From Alloalcanivorax xiamenensis (GTDB lineage Bacteria > Pseudomonadota > Gammaproteobacteria > Pseudomonadales > Alcanivoracaceae): a DNA stretch of 64,000 bases. The DNA lies in NCBI RefSeq assembly GCF_009846745.1, contig NZ_AQPF01000014.1, forward strand, positions 23,025-87,024, in the 5' to 3' direction. The translations under genes were made by a program, and so were the position numbers. Shown here piece after piece: positions 43,785-51,592 of this stretch (within the stretch, counting starts at the first letter, position 1; each line of letters opens with the position of its first letter). Under the pieces are notes generated by a model that ran no database searches, was not told where the DNA came from, and worked only from the letters and a program-made list of their open reading frames with translations.

Positions 43785-44719
43785 AACCGGCCACCAAATC
43801 GACTCCGGAAAGCACCATCCGGGACCAGAGCAGAGCCAAGGAGAACCCCATGACCTCCGCCATCGACATGACCCGGAGGCTGGCGCAACCGCCAGGACGG
43901 AGCTCCAGAGCCCCCGGCGGTGAACGTGGCCATATCGAGATTCGTGATGTCTCGGTGGAATTTGAGCGCAGTGGCGACTGGGTTACCGCGGTACACCGCG
44001 CCCAGGTGGACATCCGCCCCGGCGAATTCGTCTGCCTGCTCGGCCCGTCCGGCTGCGGCAAATCCACATTGCTGAATACGGTCGCCGGATTCGTCAGCCC
44101 CACCCGGGGCGAACTGCTGGTGGACGGTAATCCGGTCAAGGCACCGGGCCCGGATCGCGGCATGGTGTTCCAGCAACATTCCCTGTTCCCCTGGAAAACA
44201 GTGCGCGACAACGTGGCGTTCGGTCCCTTGATGTCGGGGCTCGGCCGCAACGAAGCGCTGAGTCTGGCACGCACCTTTCTTGGCCTGGTCGGCTTGTCCG
44301 CCCATGCCAATGCCTTTCCTGACACCTTGTCCGGCGGCATGCAGCAACGTGTGGGGATTGCCCGCGCGCTCGCCAACTACCCCAGCGTGCTGCTGATGGA
44401 CGAGCCGTTCGGCGCTCTCGACGCCCAGACCCGCACCATGATGCAGGAAAGCCTGCTGGATATCTGGAGCGAATTCGGCAACACCGTTTTGTTCGTCACC
44501 CACGATATCGACGAAGCGGTGTTTTTGTCCGATCGCATTCTGATCATGAGCGCCAGCCCCGGCCGCATCATCGCCGACATCTCCGTGGATCTGCCCCGCC
44601 CGCGCAGCCAGGACCTGCTGACCCAGCCCGGCTTCATGGCCCTGAAACGCGAATGCCTGGATTTGATTCGCCGTGAAACCCTGCGCGCGTTCGAGCAACA
44701 GAACGGACAGGCCGGCTGA
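43781..44719 (+). CDS. ABC importer ATPase (SsuB/NrtD type)
   Basis: The energising subunit for the importer, 312 residues from this start. Walker A LLGPSGCGKSTLL, signature LSGGMQQRVGIARAL and Walker B VLLMDEPFGALD are intact, and VTHDIDEAVFLSDRI follows. The first ATG (43781) overlaps the permease stop and has AGGAG. An ATG at 43850 has AAGGAG eight bases upstream and would give 289 residues; the ATPase fold starts at HIEIRDVSV, so both starts are compatible. The SsuB/NrtD/TauB subgroup cannot be separated, so the substrate stays open. The gene precedes gntR by 67 bp. Confidence 0.9.
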   Translation: MKPATKSTPESTIRDQSRAKENPMTSAIDMTRRLAQPPGRSSRAPGGERGHIEIRDVSVEFERSGDWVTAVHRAQVDIRPGEFVCLLGPSGCGKSTLLNTVAGFVSPTRGELLVDGNPVKAPGPDRGMVFQQHSLFPWKTVRDNVAFGPLMSGLGRNEALSLARTFLGLVGLSAHANAFPDTLSGGMQQRVGIARALANYPSVLLMDEPFGALDAQTRTMMQESLLDIWSEFGNTVLFVTHDIDEAVFLSDRILIMSASPGRIIADISVDLPRPRSQDLLTQPGFMALKRECLDLIRRETLRAFEQQNGQAG

Positions 44720-44760
44720 GATGCTTCATGCCGTTCGCTTTCATGCCTGTAAATGCCATG

Positions 44761-44775
44761 ACCTGTCATAACAAG
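44761..44775 (-). promoter_or_regulatory. GntR-type operator, copy 2 (gntR leader)
   Basis: Read on the minus strand it is CTTGTTATGACAGGT. It lies 12 bp before the gntR start and overlaps its Shine-Dalgarno region (AAGAGGA), a position suited to autorepression. Confidence 0.65.
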
Positions 44776-44786
44776 AGGACAGTACC

Positions 44787-45533
44787 GTGAGCAAAACCCT
44801 GACCCGGCCGCTATCGAACCGGTCACCACAACCGCTGTACCTGCAGATCAAGGACCAGCTCCGGCGGCGCATTCTCGAAGGCGACTATCGCCCCCACGAG
44901 AAATTGCCTTCGGAAAGCGAATTGATGAGCGCCTTCGGCGTCAGCCGTATCACTATCCGGCAGGCGTTGCGCGACCTGCATAACGAAGGGCTGGTGTTCA
45001 GCGCCCAGGGTAAGGGGACCTTCGTCAGCAAACCCAAGGCGGTGCAGAGCGTGGAGCACTTGCAGGGTTTTGGCGAAGCCATGACCGCGCAAGGCTATGA
45101 AGCCTCCGCCCGTTTGCTCAGCATCCAGCAGTTGAAGGCTCCCAAAGCAGTGGCCGCCGCGCTGCGCCTCGCCAGCGGCGAGGACGTGGTGGAAATCACC
45201 CGGGTCCGTTTCCTCAACCGTGAGGCGCTGTCCCTGGAACACAGCTATTTCCCGCTGGATATCGGCCGGCGCATGTTCGGCATGGAGCTCAGCGGTGACA
45301 TTTTTCCGATGTTGGAGAACCTGTTCGCCATTCCCCTGGGTGAGGCCAGCATTCGCATCGAAGCGGCGCTTCCCGATCAGGGCACCCGCGCCCATCTGAA
45401 CCTGCAACCCGGCGAGCCGGTGCTGCGGGTGGAACGCCTTACCCATGACCGTCGTGGACGCCCGATCGACTTCGAGTATCTGAGCTTCCGCGGCGACTCT
45501 TTCAAATATCACTTCCGCGTGGGTCGGAAATAG
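44787..45533 (+). CDS. GntR-family regulator, HutC subfamily
   Basis: The 248-residue regulator has the GntR winged helix at about residues 15-85 (PLYLQIKDQLRRRILEGDY, ESELMSAFGVSRITIRQALRDL, GKGTFV) and a UTRA effector domain from about 100 to 240. HutC-type proteins are usually repressors released by a small ligand, often a substrate or intermediate of the genes they control. GTG at 44787 follows AGAGGA. It lies inside the cluster, eight bases from the flavoprotein gene, and four copies of a HutC-like site occur nearby, so it is the probable local regulator. Confidence 0.9.
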   Translation: MSKTLTRPLSNRSPQPLYLQIKDQLRRRILEGDYRPHEKLPSESELMSAFGVSRITIRQALRDLHNEGLVFSAQGKGTFVSKPKAVQSVEHLQGFGEAMTAQGYEASARLLSIQQLKAPKAVAAALRLASGEDVVEITRVRFLNREALSLEHSYFPLDIGRRMFGMELSGDIFPMLENLFAIPLGEASIRIEAALPDQGTRAHLNLQPGEPVLRVERLTHDRRGRPIDFEYLSFRGDSFKYHFRVGRK

Positions 45534-45541
45534 GAGGAACC

Positions 45542-47275
45542 ATGAACTTCGACGACGTAGCCATCATCGATACCGATGTGCTGGTGATCGGCGGCGGCAC
45601 CGCCGGTCCAATGGCCGCGGTGACCGTCAAGGAACGTCACCCGGATCTCGACGTGACCTTGCTGGAGAAAGCCAACGTCAAACGCTCCGGTGCCATTTCC
45701 ATGGGCATGGACGGGTTGAACAACGCCATTGTCCCCGGCCACGCCACCCCGGAGCAGTACGTCAGGGAAATCACCATCGCCAACGACGGCATCGTCCACC
45801 AGCCAGCGCTGATGGCCTATGCCCAGCGCTCCTACCCGATGATCGAGAAACTGGATTCCTGGGGCGTGCATTTCCAGAAGGACGAAACCGGCGACTACGA
45901 CATGAAAAAGGTGCATCACCTCGGCACCTATGTTCTGCCCATGCCGGAAGGCCATAACGTCAAGAAAATTCTCTACCGGCGCCTGCGCCGTCATCGCATC
46001 AAGGTGGAAAACCGCTATCAGGCCACCCGTCTTCTCAAGGACACCAAGGGCAATATTTCCGGCATGATCGGTATCAACACCCGCACCGCCGAGCCGATCA
46101 TCATCCGCGCCAAGGCGGTGGTGATGGCCACCGGCGCCGCGGGTCGCATTGGCCTGCCGCATTCCGGCTACCTGTTCGGTACCTATGAAAACCCGGCCAA
46201 CTCCGGCGACGGCCACGCCATGGCCTATCACGCCGGCGCCGACCTGGCCAATCTCGAGTGCTATCAGGTCAACCCCTTGTTGAAGGATTACAACGGCCCG
46301 GCCTGCGCCTACGTTACCGGTCCACTCGGCGGGTTCACCTCCAATGCTTTCGGCGAACGGTTCATAGAGTGCGACTACTGGTCCGGGCAGATGATGCTGG
46401 AGTTTTTCAAGGAACTGGAATCCGGCAAGGGTCCGGTGTTCCTGAAGCTGGATCACCTCGCCGAGGAAACCATTCAGGAGATCGAGACGATTCTGCACAC
46501 CAATGAGCGGCCCAGCCGTGGCCGCTTCCATGACGGCCGCCACGTCGACTACCGCAAACGCATGGTGGAAATGCACATTTCCGAGATCGGCTTCTGCAGC
46601 GGCCACTCCGCCTCCGGCGTCTGGGTGGATGAGACCGGTGCCACCACCGTGCCGGGGTTGTACGCCGCCGGCGATATGGCCTCGGTGCCCCATAACTACA
46701 TGCTCGGCGCGTTCGTATATGGCCAGATCTGCGGCGAAAGCGCCGCTGACTTCGCGCAACAGCGCGGCCAATTTGAACTGGACAAAAATCTGATCGAGGA
46801 AGAACTGGTGCGTCTGCGCGCGCCACTGCAACGGGCCGACGGTATCCCGCCGGAACAGATGGAGTACAAAGTCCGGCGTCTGGTCAACGACTACCTGCAA
46901 CCGCCAAAGGTCACCCGCCGCATGGAGATCGGCCTGGAACGGATTCTCTCGGTCCGCGATGACCTGCCGCTGCTCAAGGCCGGTGACGCCCACGAACTGA
47001 TGCGCGCCATGGAGGTGCATTCCATCGTCGATTGCGCCGAGATGGCCGCCCGCGCCTCGCTTTACCGCACCGAGTCGCGCTGGGGCCTGTACCACTATCG
47101 CGTGGACTTCCCCGAGACCGACGAGCAGCAGTGGTTCTGTCACAGCCGCCTGTACAAGGACGAGTCCGGCGGGATGGCCAGCGGCACCCGCCCGATTGCT
47201 CCGTACATCGTTTCACTCGGCGAAGAAAAGGATGCCTACAACCAGCTGCGTGTAAAAAAAGCCGCCAACGCCTGA
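45542..47275 (+). CDS. AprA-like FAD flavoprotein (fumarate reductase/APS reductase alpha family)
   Basis: The 577-residue flavoprotein belongs to the superfamily of fumarate reductase, succinate dehydrogenase and APS reductase alpha subunits. The FAD-binding GGGTAGPMAAV lies near residue 17. VKRSGAISMGMDGLNNA near residue 53 and the small partner ferredoxin recall AprA, the APS reductase alpha subunit. AGDMASVPHNYMLGAFVYGQI near residue 380 is the C-terminal FAD contact. No membrane anchor or signal is present, so it is cytoplasmic. It starts eight bases after gntR and is followed by the ferredoxin. The reaction is not known; no sat or aprM-like gene is present, so standard APS reduction is unlikely. 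Confidence 0.8.
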   Translation: MNFDDVAIIDTDVLVIGGGTAGPMAAVTVKERHPDLDVTLLEKANVKRSGAISMGMDGLNNAIVPGHATPEQYVREITIANDGIVHQPALMAYAQRSYPMIEKLDSWGVHFQKDETGDYDMKKVHHLGTYVLPMPEGHNVKKILYRRLRRHRIKVENRYQATRLLKDTKGNISGMIGINTRTAEPIIIRAKAVVMATGAAGRIGLPHSGYLFGTYENPANSGDGHAMAYHAGADLANLECYQVNPLLKDYNGPACAYVTGPLGGFTSNAFGERFIECDYWSGQMMLEFFKELESGKGPVFLKLDHLAEETIQEIETILHTNERPSRGRFHDGRHVDYRKRMVEMHISEIGFCSGHSASGVWVDETGATTVPGLYAAGDMASVPHNYMLGAFVYGQICGESAADFAQQRGQFELDKNLIEEELVRLRAPLQRADGIPPEQMEYKVRRLVNDYLQPPKVTRRMEIGLERILSVRDDLPLLKAGDAHELMRAMEVHSIVDCAEMAARASLYRTESRWGLYHYRVDFPETDEQQWFCHSRLYKDESGGMASGTRPIAPYIVSLGEEKDAYNQLRVKKAANA

Positions 47276-47294
47276 TTCCGACAAGGAGATTCTC

Positions 47295-47528
47295 ATGCCT
47301 ATCGCCAATCATCACAGCGCCGTGCCCGTCACCGTCGACGCGGATAAATGTATCGCCGATAAAGGCTGCACCGTGTGCATCGACGTCTGCCCCCTGGATG
47401 TGCTCTGGATCGATGAGAGCACCGGCAAGGCCCACATGAAGTACGACGAGTGTTGGTACTGCATGCCTTGCGAAGCGGACTGCCCGACCGATGCGGTCAC
47501 CGTGAACATTCCCTACTTGCTGCGCTGA
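47295..47528 (+). CDS. AprB-like 2x[4Fe-4S] ferredoxin
   Basis: The 77-residue protein has two four-cysteine clusters. The first is KCIADKGCTVCIDVCPLDVL. The second, CWYCMPCEADCP, is the CWxCxxC form found in APS reductase beta subunits. It probably forms the electron-transfer partner of the AprA-like flavoprotein encoded 19 bp upstream. It lacks the long C-terminal tail of true AprB. ATG at 47295 follows AAGGAG. The next gene starts seven bases after its stop. Confidence 0.88.
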   Translation: MPIANHHSAVPVTVDADKCIADKGCTVCIDVCPLDVLWIDESTGKAHMKYDECWYCMPCEADCPTDAVTVNIPYLLR

Positions 47529-47535
47529 GGTGCCC

Positions 47536-48492
47536 ATGAACGTGTTTCACGATCCCGAACTGCGGGAGTTGGCCGAGCGCCTGGCCTCGCCGGATCCCGG
47601 CCTGCGCCGCGTGGCGGTGCTGGACCTGGTCGATTGCCCGGAACCGGAGGCAGTGACGCTGCTGATCCAGGCACTCCGGGACCCCGACCCCCAGGTGCGT
47701 CAGGAGGCCGCCAAGGTGGTCGATGAATTTGAATCCGAGGATATGGCCGACGCACTGATCGCCGCGCTCAATGACAGCGACGAGGTGGTGCGCAACGCCG
47801 CTGCTCATGCGCTCTCTGATCTCAAGGATCCGGCCGCGGCCAAACCGCTACTGGCCGCCCTGGAAGAAAGCCGCGACCCGTTCGTGGTGGCGGGCATTCT
47901 GCGGGCGCTGAAGCCCCTGCGCGAACCGGCGGCCCGTGAACCGGCGCTGGCGCGCCTGGAAGCCGACGACGCCACGATCCGCCGTGAAGCCGTCGGGCTG
48001 CTCGGCTGGCTCAAGGAGGAACGCAACCTGCCGGCGCTGATCCAACGCGCCCGCGACGATGACGATGCCGAGGTACGCCGCGCCGCCGTCGGTGCGTTGG
48101 TCTACGCCGAGCCGGACTCGGTGGCGGAAGCGCTCCGGCAAGTGGTAAGTGATCCGCACTGGCAGGTGCGGGCCGAGGCGATGAACAGCATCGCCAAGCT
48201 CAATCACCAAGACAGCCTGCCGCTGCTGATCGAGGCGACCCGGGACAGCACCTGGCAGGTGCGGGAAAAAGCCGCCGACGCCATCGGCAAACTCGGCCGG
48301 GTGGAAGGCATTCCGGCACTGGGCGAGTGCAGCCGCGATGCCATGAGCAATTTGCGCAAAGCCGCCATCGGCGCGCTCGGCGCCATCGCTCACGAACAAT
48401 GCCGGCCTTACATTCAAACCGCTCTGGATGATCCGGACCCGGACGTTCGCAAACTGGCCCGCTGGGCGCAATCGAAGTTGAGTGCCGCCTGA
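47536..48492 (+). CDS. HEAT-repeat protein
   Basis: The 318-residue protein consists of about nine 30-residue helical repeats such as ALRDPDPQVRQEAAKVVDEF, ALNDSDEVVRNAAAHALSDL and RDSTWQVREKAADAIGKLG. No catalytic motif is visible. Such PBS-lyase-type HEAT proteins act as scaffolds or assembly factors. Lying between the two ferredoxin genes, it could hold the flavoprotein and ferredoxins together or help cofactor insertion; this is inference. The ATG at 47536 has GAGG just upstream; a GTG at 47530 is also in frame. Confidence 0.85.
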   Translation: MNVFHDPELRELAERLASPDPGLRRVAVLDLVDCPEPEAVTLLIQALRDPDPQVRQEAAKVVDEFESEDMADALIAALNDSDEVVRNAAAHALSDLKDPAAAKPLLAALEESRDPFVVAGILRALKPLREPAAREPALARLEADDATIRREAVGLLGWLKEERNLPALIQRARDDDDAEVRRAAVGALVYAEPDSVAEALRQVVSDPHWQVRAEAMNSIAKLNHQDSLPLLIEATRDSTWQVREKAADAIGKLGRVEGIPALGECSRDAMSNLRKAAIGALGAIAHEQCRPYIQTALDDPDPDVRKLARWAQSKLSAA

Positions 48493-48522
48493 CCGGCGGC
48501 CTCGGCCGGCAAGGAGACGACG

Positions 48523-48846
48523 ATGACATTCGTGGTGACCGAAAACTGTATTCGCTGCAAATACACCGACTGCGTGGAAGTGTGTCCGGTGGACTGCTTC
48601 CACGAGGGGGAAAACTTTCTCGTGATCGACCCGGAGGTCTGCATTGATTGCGCTCTGTGTGTGCCGGAGTGTCCAGCCGGCGCCATCCACGCGGACAAGG
48701 AACTGCCCGAAGGCCAGGAAATGTTCGTGGCACTGAACGCGGAGCTGGCTCAGGTCTGGCCGGTACTGGCGGAAGCGTCGGAGCCCCTGCCTGACGCCGA
48801 AGCCTGGGAAGGCAAGAGCGACAAGCTGCGGTACCTGCAACGCTGA
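48523..48846 (+). CDS. fdxA: Seven-iron ferredoxin FdxA
   Basis: This 107-residue ferredoxin matches the Azotobacter FdI / Pseudomonas FdxA type that carries one [3Fe-4S] and one [4Fe-4S] cluster. The first motif, NCIRCKYTDCVEVCPVDCF, has the spacing of this class. The second is CIDCALCVPECPAGAI. The tail (LNAELAQVWPVLAEASE, ending LRYLQR) is typical of FdxA. It is cytoplasmic and a natural partner of Fpr, encoded 500 bp downstream. ATG at 48523 follows AAGGAG. Confidence 0.92.
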   Translation: MTFVVTENCIRCKYTDCVEVCPVDCFHEGENFLVIDPEVCIDCALCVPECPAGAIHADKELPEGQEMFVALNAELAQVWPVLAEASEPLPDAEAWEGKSDKLRYLQR

Positions 48847-48857
48847 GTGCACGACAA

Positions 48858-48872
48858 CTTGTCATGACAGGT
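48858..48872 (+). promoter_or_regulatory. GntR-type operator, copy 3 (DUF971 gene)
   Basis: CTTGTCATGACAGGT, 34 bp before the DUF971 start at 48906. It differs from copy 2 at one of 15 positions. This places the DUF971-fpr segment under the same regulator. Confidence 0.65.
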
Positions 48873-48905
48873 TATCCCAGGCACTCACTCAATCCGGACA
48901 CGACG

Positions 48906-49241
48906 ATGACACATCACAGCGGGATCAATGCCCCGGAGGAAATACGTCTGCTCGACGGCGGTGGCGCTCTGCAACTGCTGTGGGAAAATGGCGAAATCTC
49001 CCGCCTCGCCAGCACCGCTCTGCGCCGTGCCTGCCGCTGCGCGCACTGCGAAGCGGCACGGCGGCGCGGCACTGATCTGGTCGACGACGACGTTAGCATC
49101 CGAGACGTGGCCATGGCCGACCTCGGTGCGCTGCAATTGACCTTCTCCGACGGCCACGATCGCGGCCGTTTTCCCTGGAGCTATCTTTACCGTCTCGACA
49201 GCCTTTGCCGCCTCGACAACAACGCGGAGGCGCCACCGTGA
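48906..49241 (+). CDS. DUF971-family protein (gamma-butyrobetaine hydroxylase N-terminal-like)
   Basis: The 111-residue protein is a stand-alone version of the small domain found at the N-terminus of gamma-butyrobetaine hydroxylases. Visible signatures are LQLLWENGEISRLASTALRRACRCAHC and, near the end, LTFSDGHDRGRFPWSYLYRLD. The CxCxxC group may bind a metal. Stand-alone members have been associated with Fe-S protein maturation, often beside ApbC-type genes; the function is not settled. The ATG at 48906 is downstream of the GntR-type operator; an in-frame ATG at 48864 lies inside it and has no Shine-Dalgarno sequence. Confidence 0.8.
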   Translation: MTHHSGINAPEEIRLLDGGGALQLLWENGEISRLASTALRRACRCAHCEAARRRGTDLVDDDVSIRDVAMADLGALQLTFSDGHDRGRFPWSYLYRLDSLCRLDNNAEAPP

Positions 49242-49340
49242 CACCCACCAGCGGACGCCGGCGCCCGCATCACGGCGTGCACGCTTGCAACCTCCCCGAA
49301 GGAGACCGCATTCAACTTTGTTCGTTATTGGAGGATAGAC

Positions 49341-50117
49341 ATGGCTGCCATTGGTAAAGAAAACGTACTGAGTGTGCACCATTGGAACGACACCCTGTTC
49401 AGCTTTCGCACCACCCGTGATCAGGCCCTGCGCTTCGAGAACGGGCACTTCGTCATGATTGGTCTGGAGCTGGACGGCAAACCACTGATGCGCGCCTACA
49501 GCATCGCCAGCGCCAACCATGAAGAACATCTGGAATTTCTCAGCATCAAGGTACCAGACGGCCCGTTGACGTCCCGGCTTCAGCATTTGAAAGAGGGAGA
49601 CGCGCTGATCGTCAGCCGCAAACCGGTCGGCACCCTGGTGGTACACGACCTGAATCCGGGCAGGAACCTGTTCCTGCTCGGCACCGGAACCGGCCTGGCG
49701 CCCTTCATGAGCATCATCAAGGATCCCGAGATTTATGACCGTTTCGACAACATCATCCTGGTCCACGGCGTCCGTTATGTGAGCGAACTGGCCTATCACG
49801 ATTACATTCATCAGGCGCTACCCGCACACGAATTCCTTGGCGAGTGCATTCGCGAAAAACTGATTTATTATCCCACCGTGACCCGGGAGCCGTTCCGCAA
49901 CCGGGGGCGGATCACCACCCTGATCGAAAGTGGCGAACTCACCGACGACCTTGGCCTGCCGGCACTGAACCCGGAAACCGACCGGGTCATGCTGTGCGGC
50001 AGCCCGGCGATGCTGGAGGAACTGACCAGAATGCTGGACGCCCGTGGCTTTCAGGCGTCTCCACATCAAGGGCAGCCCGGCGACTATGTCATCGAACGCG
50101 CCTTCGTGGAGCAATAA
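49341..50117 (+). CDS. fpr: Ferredoxin-NADP reductase Fpr
   Basis: This 258-residue FAD enzyme moves electrons between NADPH and ferredoxin or flavodoxin in the cytoplasm. The FAD site is RAYSIASAN near residue 51, the NADP-binding GTGTGLAPFMSIIKDP lies near residue 115, and the C-terminal end YVIERAFVEQ is of the bacterial type (Azotobacter/Pseudomonas FprA). ATG at 49341 follows GGAGGA. The 99 bp upstream of it show no separate operator, so it may be co-transcribed with the DUF971 gene. With FdxA it could supply electrons to the AprA-like flavoprotein. Confidence 0.93.
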   Translation: MAAIGKENVLSVHHWNDTLFSFRTTRDQALRFENGHFVMIGLELDGKPLMRAYSIASANHEEHLEFLSIKVPDGPLTSRLQHLKEGDALIVSRKPVGTLVVHDLNPGRNLFLLGTGTGLAPFMSIIKDPEIYDRFDNIILVHGVRYVSELAYHDYIHQALPAHEFLGECIREKLIYYPTVTREPFRNRGRITTLIESGELTDDLGLPALNPETDRVMLCGSPAMLEELTRMLDARGFQASPHQGQPGDYVIERAFVEQ

Positions 50118-50159
50118 CGCGCCAGCGGGCAAACCACCACAAGCAGCTGGCGTCCGGCG

Positions 50160-51056
50160 TCAGCCGCTCTCCGGCAAACCGAACAACAAAGCCCGGTGCG
50201 CGCCCATGGCCGCCATGGTGCCATCGGCCATGGCCAGCGTCACGTTGCCGGCGGCCCGGGCCGTGTCGCCACACGCGAACACACCGGGCACCGAGGTGGC
50301 CTTGACCTCATCGGTGGCGATGATTGTGCCCATGGGAGTGGATTCCAGTTTGCATCCCAATTGTTCCGCCAACGGACCGGGCACTATCTCGGTGGCCACA
50401 AACAAACCCACCAGTTCCTTCTCTCTGCCGTCCTTCAACGCCACCGTGGCCCGGTCGCCGGACACCGCCACCACGGCTTCCGTCTCCACCGTGACACCAC
50501 GCCGGGCCAGATCCTGTTGCTGTTCCTGATCCAAGGTCAACGCGCCATTGGTGAAAAGCGTGGTGGGTCCCCACTCCGGAATCAATTGCGCCTGATGCAG
50601 CGACATAGGCCCGCTGGCAAGCACCCCGAGCACGCCCCGGTTCAGTTCGTAACCGTGGCAGTATGGGCAGTGAAACACCGAACGCCCCCAACGTTCCTTC
50701 AAACCCGGCACATCGGGCAAGGTATCGGAAACACCGGTGGCAAGGATCAGGAGGCGACCTCGGAACTGGTCGCCGTCGGCGGTGCCCACTGCAAACCCGT
50801 CATCAAGCCGACTCGTGGATACAGCTTCGCCATCACGCCAGGTGAGATCCGGGTAAAGCAGCAATTGCCGCTTCCCTTCAGCGGCGATCTCCCCCGGCGG
50901 GCGTCCATCCTGGGCCAGAACACCATGGGCGGCGTCAGCGAAGCGGTTACGGCGCAGTCCGCTGTCGATCACCAGTACCTTGCGGCGGGCGCGCGCCAGC
51001 GGCAGCGCTGCGGACATACCAGCGTAACCGCCGCCAACAATAATGACGTCAAACAT
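50160..51056 (-). CDS. Thioredoxin reductase-like NAD(P)/FAD oxidoreductase
   Basis: This 298-residue flavoprotein has the two-domain fold of thioredoxin reductase. The FAD motif is GGGYAGMSAALPLARARRK near residue 8, the redox disulfide is HCPYCHGYE near residue 127, and the C-terminal ACGDTARAAGNVTLAMADGTMA binds FAD. The NADPH loop GVLASGPMSLHQA departs from the usual GGGNSA. The ATG at 51056 has GGAGG upstream. It lies 26 bp after the Rrf2-family gene on the same strand, so redox-controlled expression is likely. It is convergent with fpr. Confidence 0.85.
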   Translation of the reverse strand: MFDVIIVGGGYAGMSAALPLARARRKVLVIDSGLRRNRFADAAHGVLAQDGRPPGEIAAEGKRQLLLYPDLTWRDGEAVSTSRLDDGFAVGTADGDQFRGRLLILATGVSDTLPDVPGLKERWGRSVFHCPYCHGYELNRGVLGVLASGPMSLHQAQLIPEWGPTTLFTNGALTLDQEQQQDLARRGVTVETEAVVAVSGDRATVALKDGREKELVGLFVATEIVPGPLAEQLGCKLESTPMGTIIATDEVKATSVPGVFACGDTARAAGNVTLAMADGTMAAMGAHRALLFGLPESG

Positions 51057-51082
51057 AATAGCCTCCGGCAAAAATAGCGCGG

Positions 51083-51532
51083 TCAGGAGGGGCAGTGAGC
51101 GTGGTCCCGCTGTTGCAGGCCACGATGAAAATCCCGGCTCAGATCCGCCAGGGTCACATCACGCAGCCGGGCCATCAGCACCGCTTCGGCCTGTTGAAAA
51201 GCATCGTTCATATGTGCGTTGACTGCTTTTTCCACCAGGCAGCCAGGCGACTCCGTACGGTTTCCCATGGCGAACACCACGGGTTCGCCCAGCGCCACAT
51301 AGATGTCATGCAGGGTGACGGCATCCAGATCGCAGCACAGACGCCAGCCGCCGCCGTGCCCCTTTACCGAGGTCACCAGCCCCTGCTCGCGCAGTCCGGC
51401 AAGGGTACGGCGAATCACAACCGGGTTGGTCTGCATGATCCCGGCAAGGGTCTCGGAAGTAACCGGCCCTTCCACTTCCGCCATGTGCAGAAGCACGTGC
51501 AGCACACCTGATAATCTGCTGTCTCTTTTCAT
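51083..51532 (-). CDS. Rrf2-family transcriptional regulator
   Basis: The 149-residue protein has the Rrf2 winged helix at residues 1-80 (RLSGVLHVLLHMAEVEGPVTSETLAGIMQTNPVVIRRTL, then VKGHGGGWRL). The Fe-S-binding three-Cys loop of IscR/NsrR is not seen; instead single cysteines occur near residues 77 and 105 (GCLVEKAV), so a thiol or other sensing mode is possible. The frame opens at 51568, but the ATG at 51532 gives the usual N-terminus. It precedes the thioredoxin-reductase-like gene and probably controls both. Confidence 0.85.
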   Translation of the reverse strand: MKRDSRLSGVLHVLLHMAEVEGPVTSETLAGIMQTNPVVIRRTLAGLREQGLVTSVKGHGGGWRLCCDLDAVTLHDIYVALGEPVVFAMGNRTESPGCLVEKAVNAHMNDAFQQAEAVLMARLRDVTLADLSRDFHRGLQQRDHAHCPS

Positions 51533-51550
51533 GTAACAAACAATATTACA
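51532..51550 (-). promoter_or_regulatory. Candidate autoregulatory dyad over the rrf2-type start
   Basis: TGTAA (51532-51536) and TTACA (51546-51550) arms flank nine AT-rich bases, overlapping the first base of the start codon. The size resembles Rrf2-family operators. Weak evidence by itself. Confidence 0.35.
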
Positions 51551-51592
51551 TATTACGCGAAAATACAATCCTGGCGAGTACGGTCCCCGGTG

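Noticed and set aside
45509..47143. Minus-strand frame of 544 codons opposite the AprA-like gene
   Set aside because: Antisense to a clear flavoprotein; composition is typical of shadow frames.
45542..47528. A dissimilatory APS reductase (true AprAB)
   Set aside because: The ferredoxin subunit lacks the AprB tail, and sat, aprM/qmo and dsr genes are absent; only family similarity is claimed.
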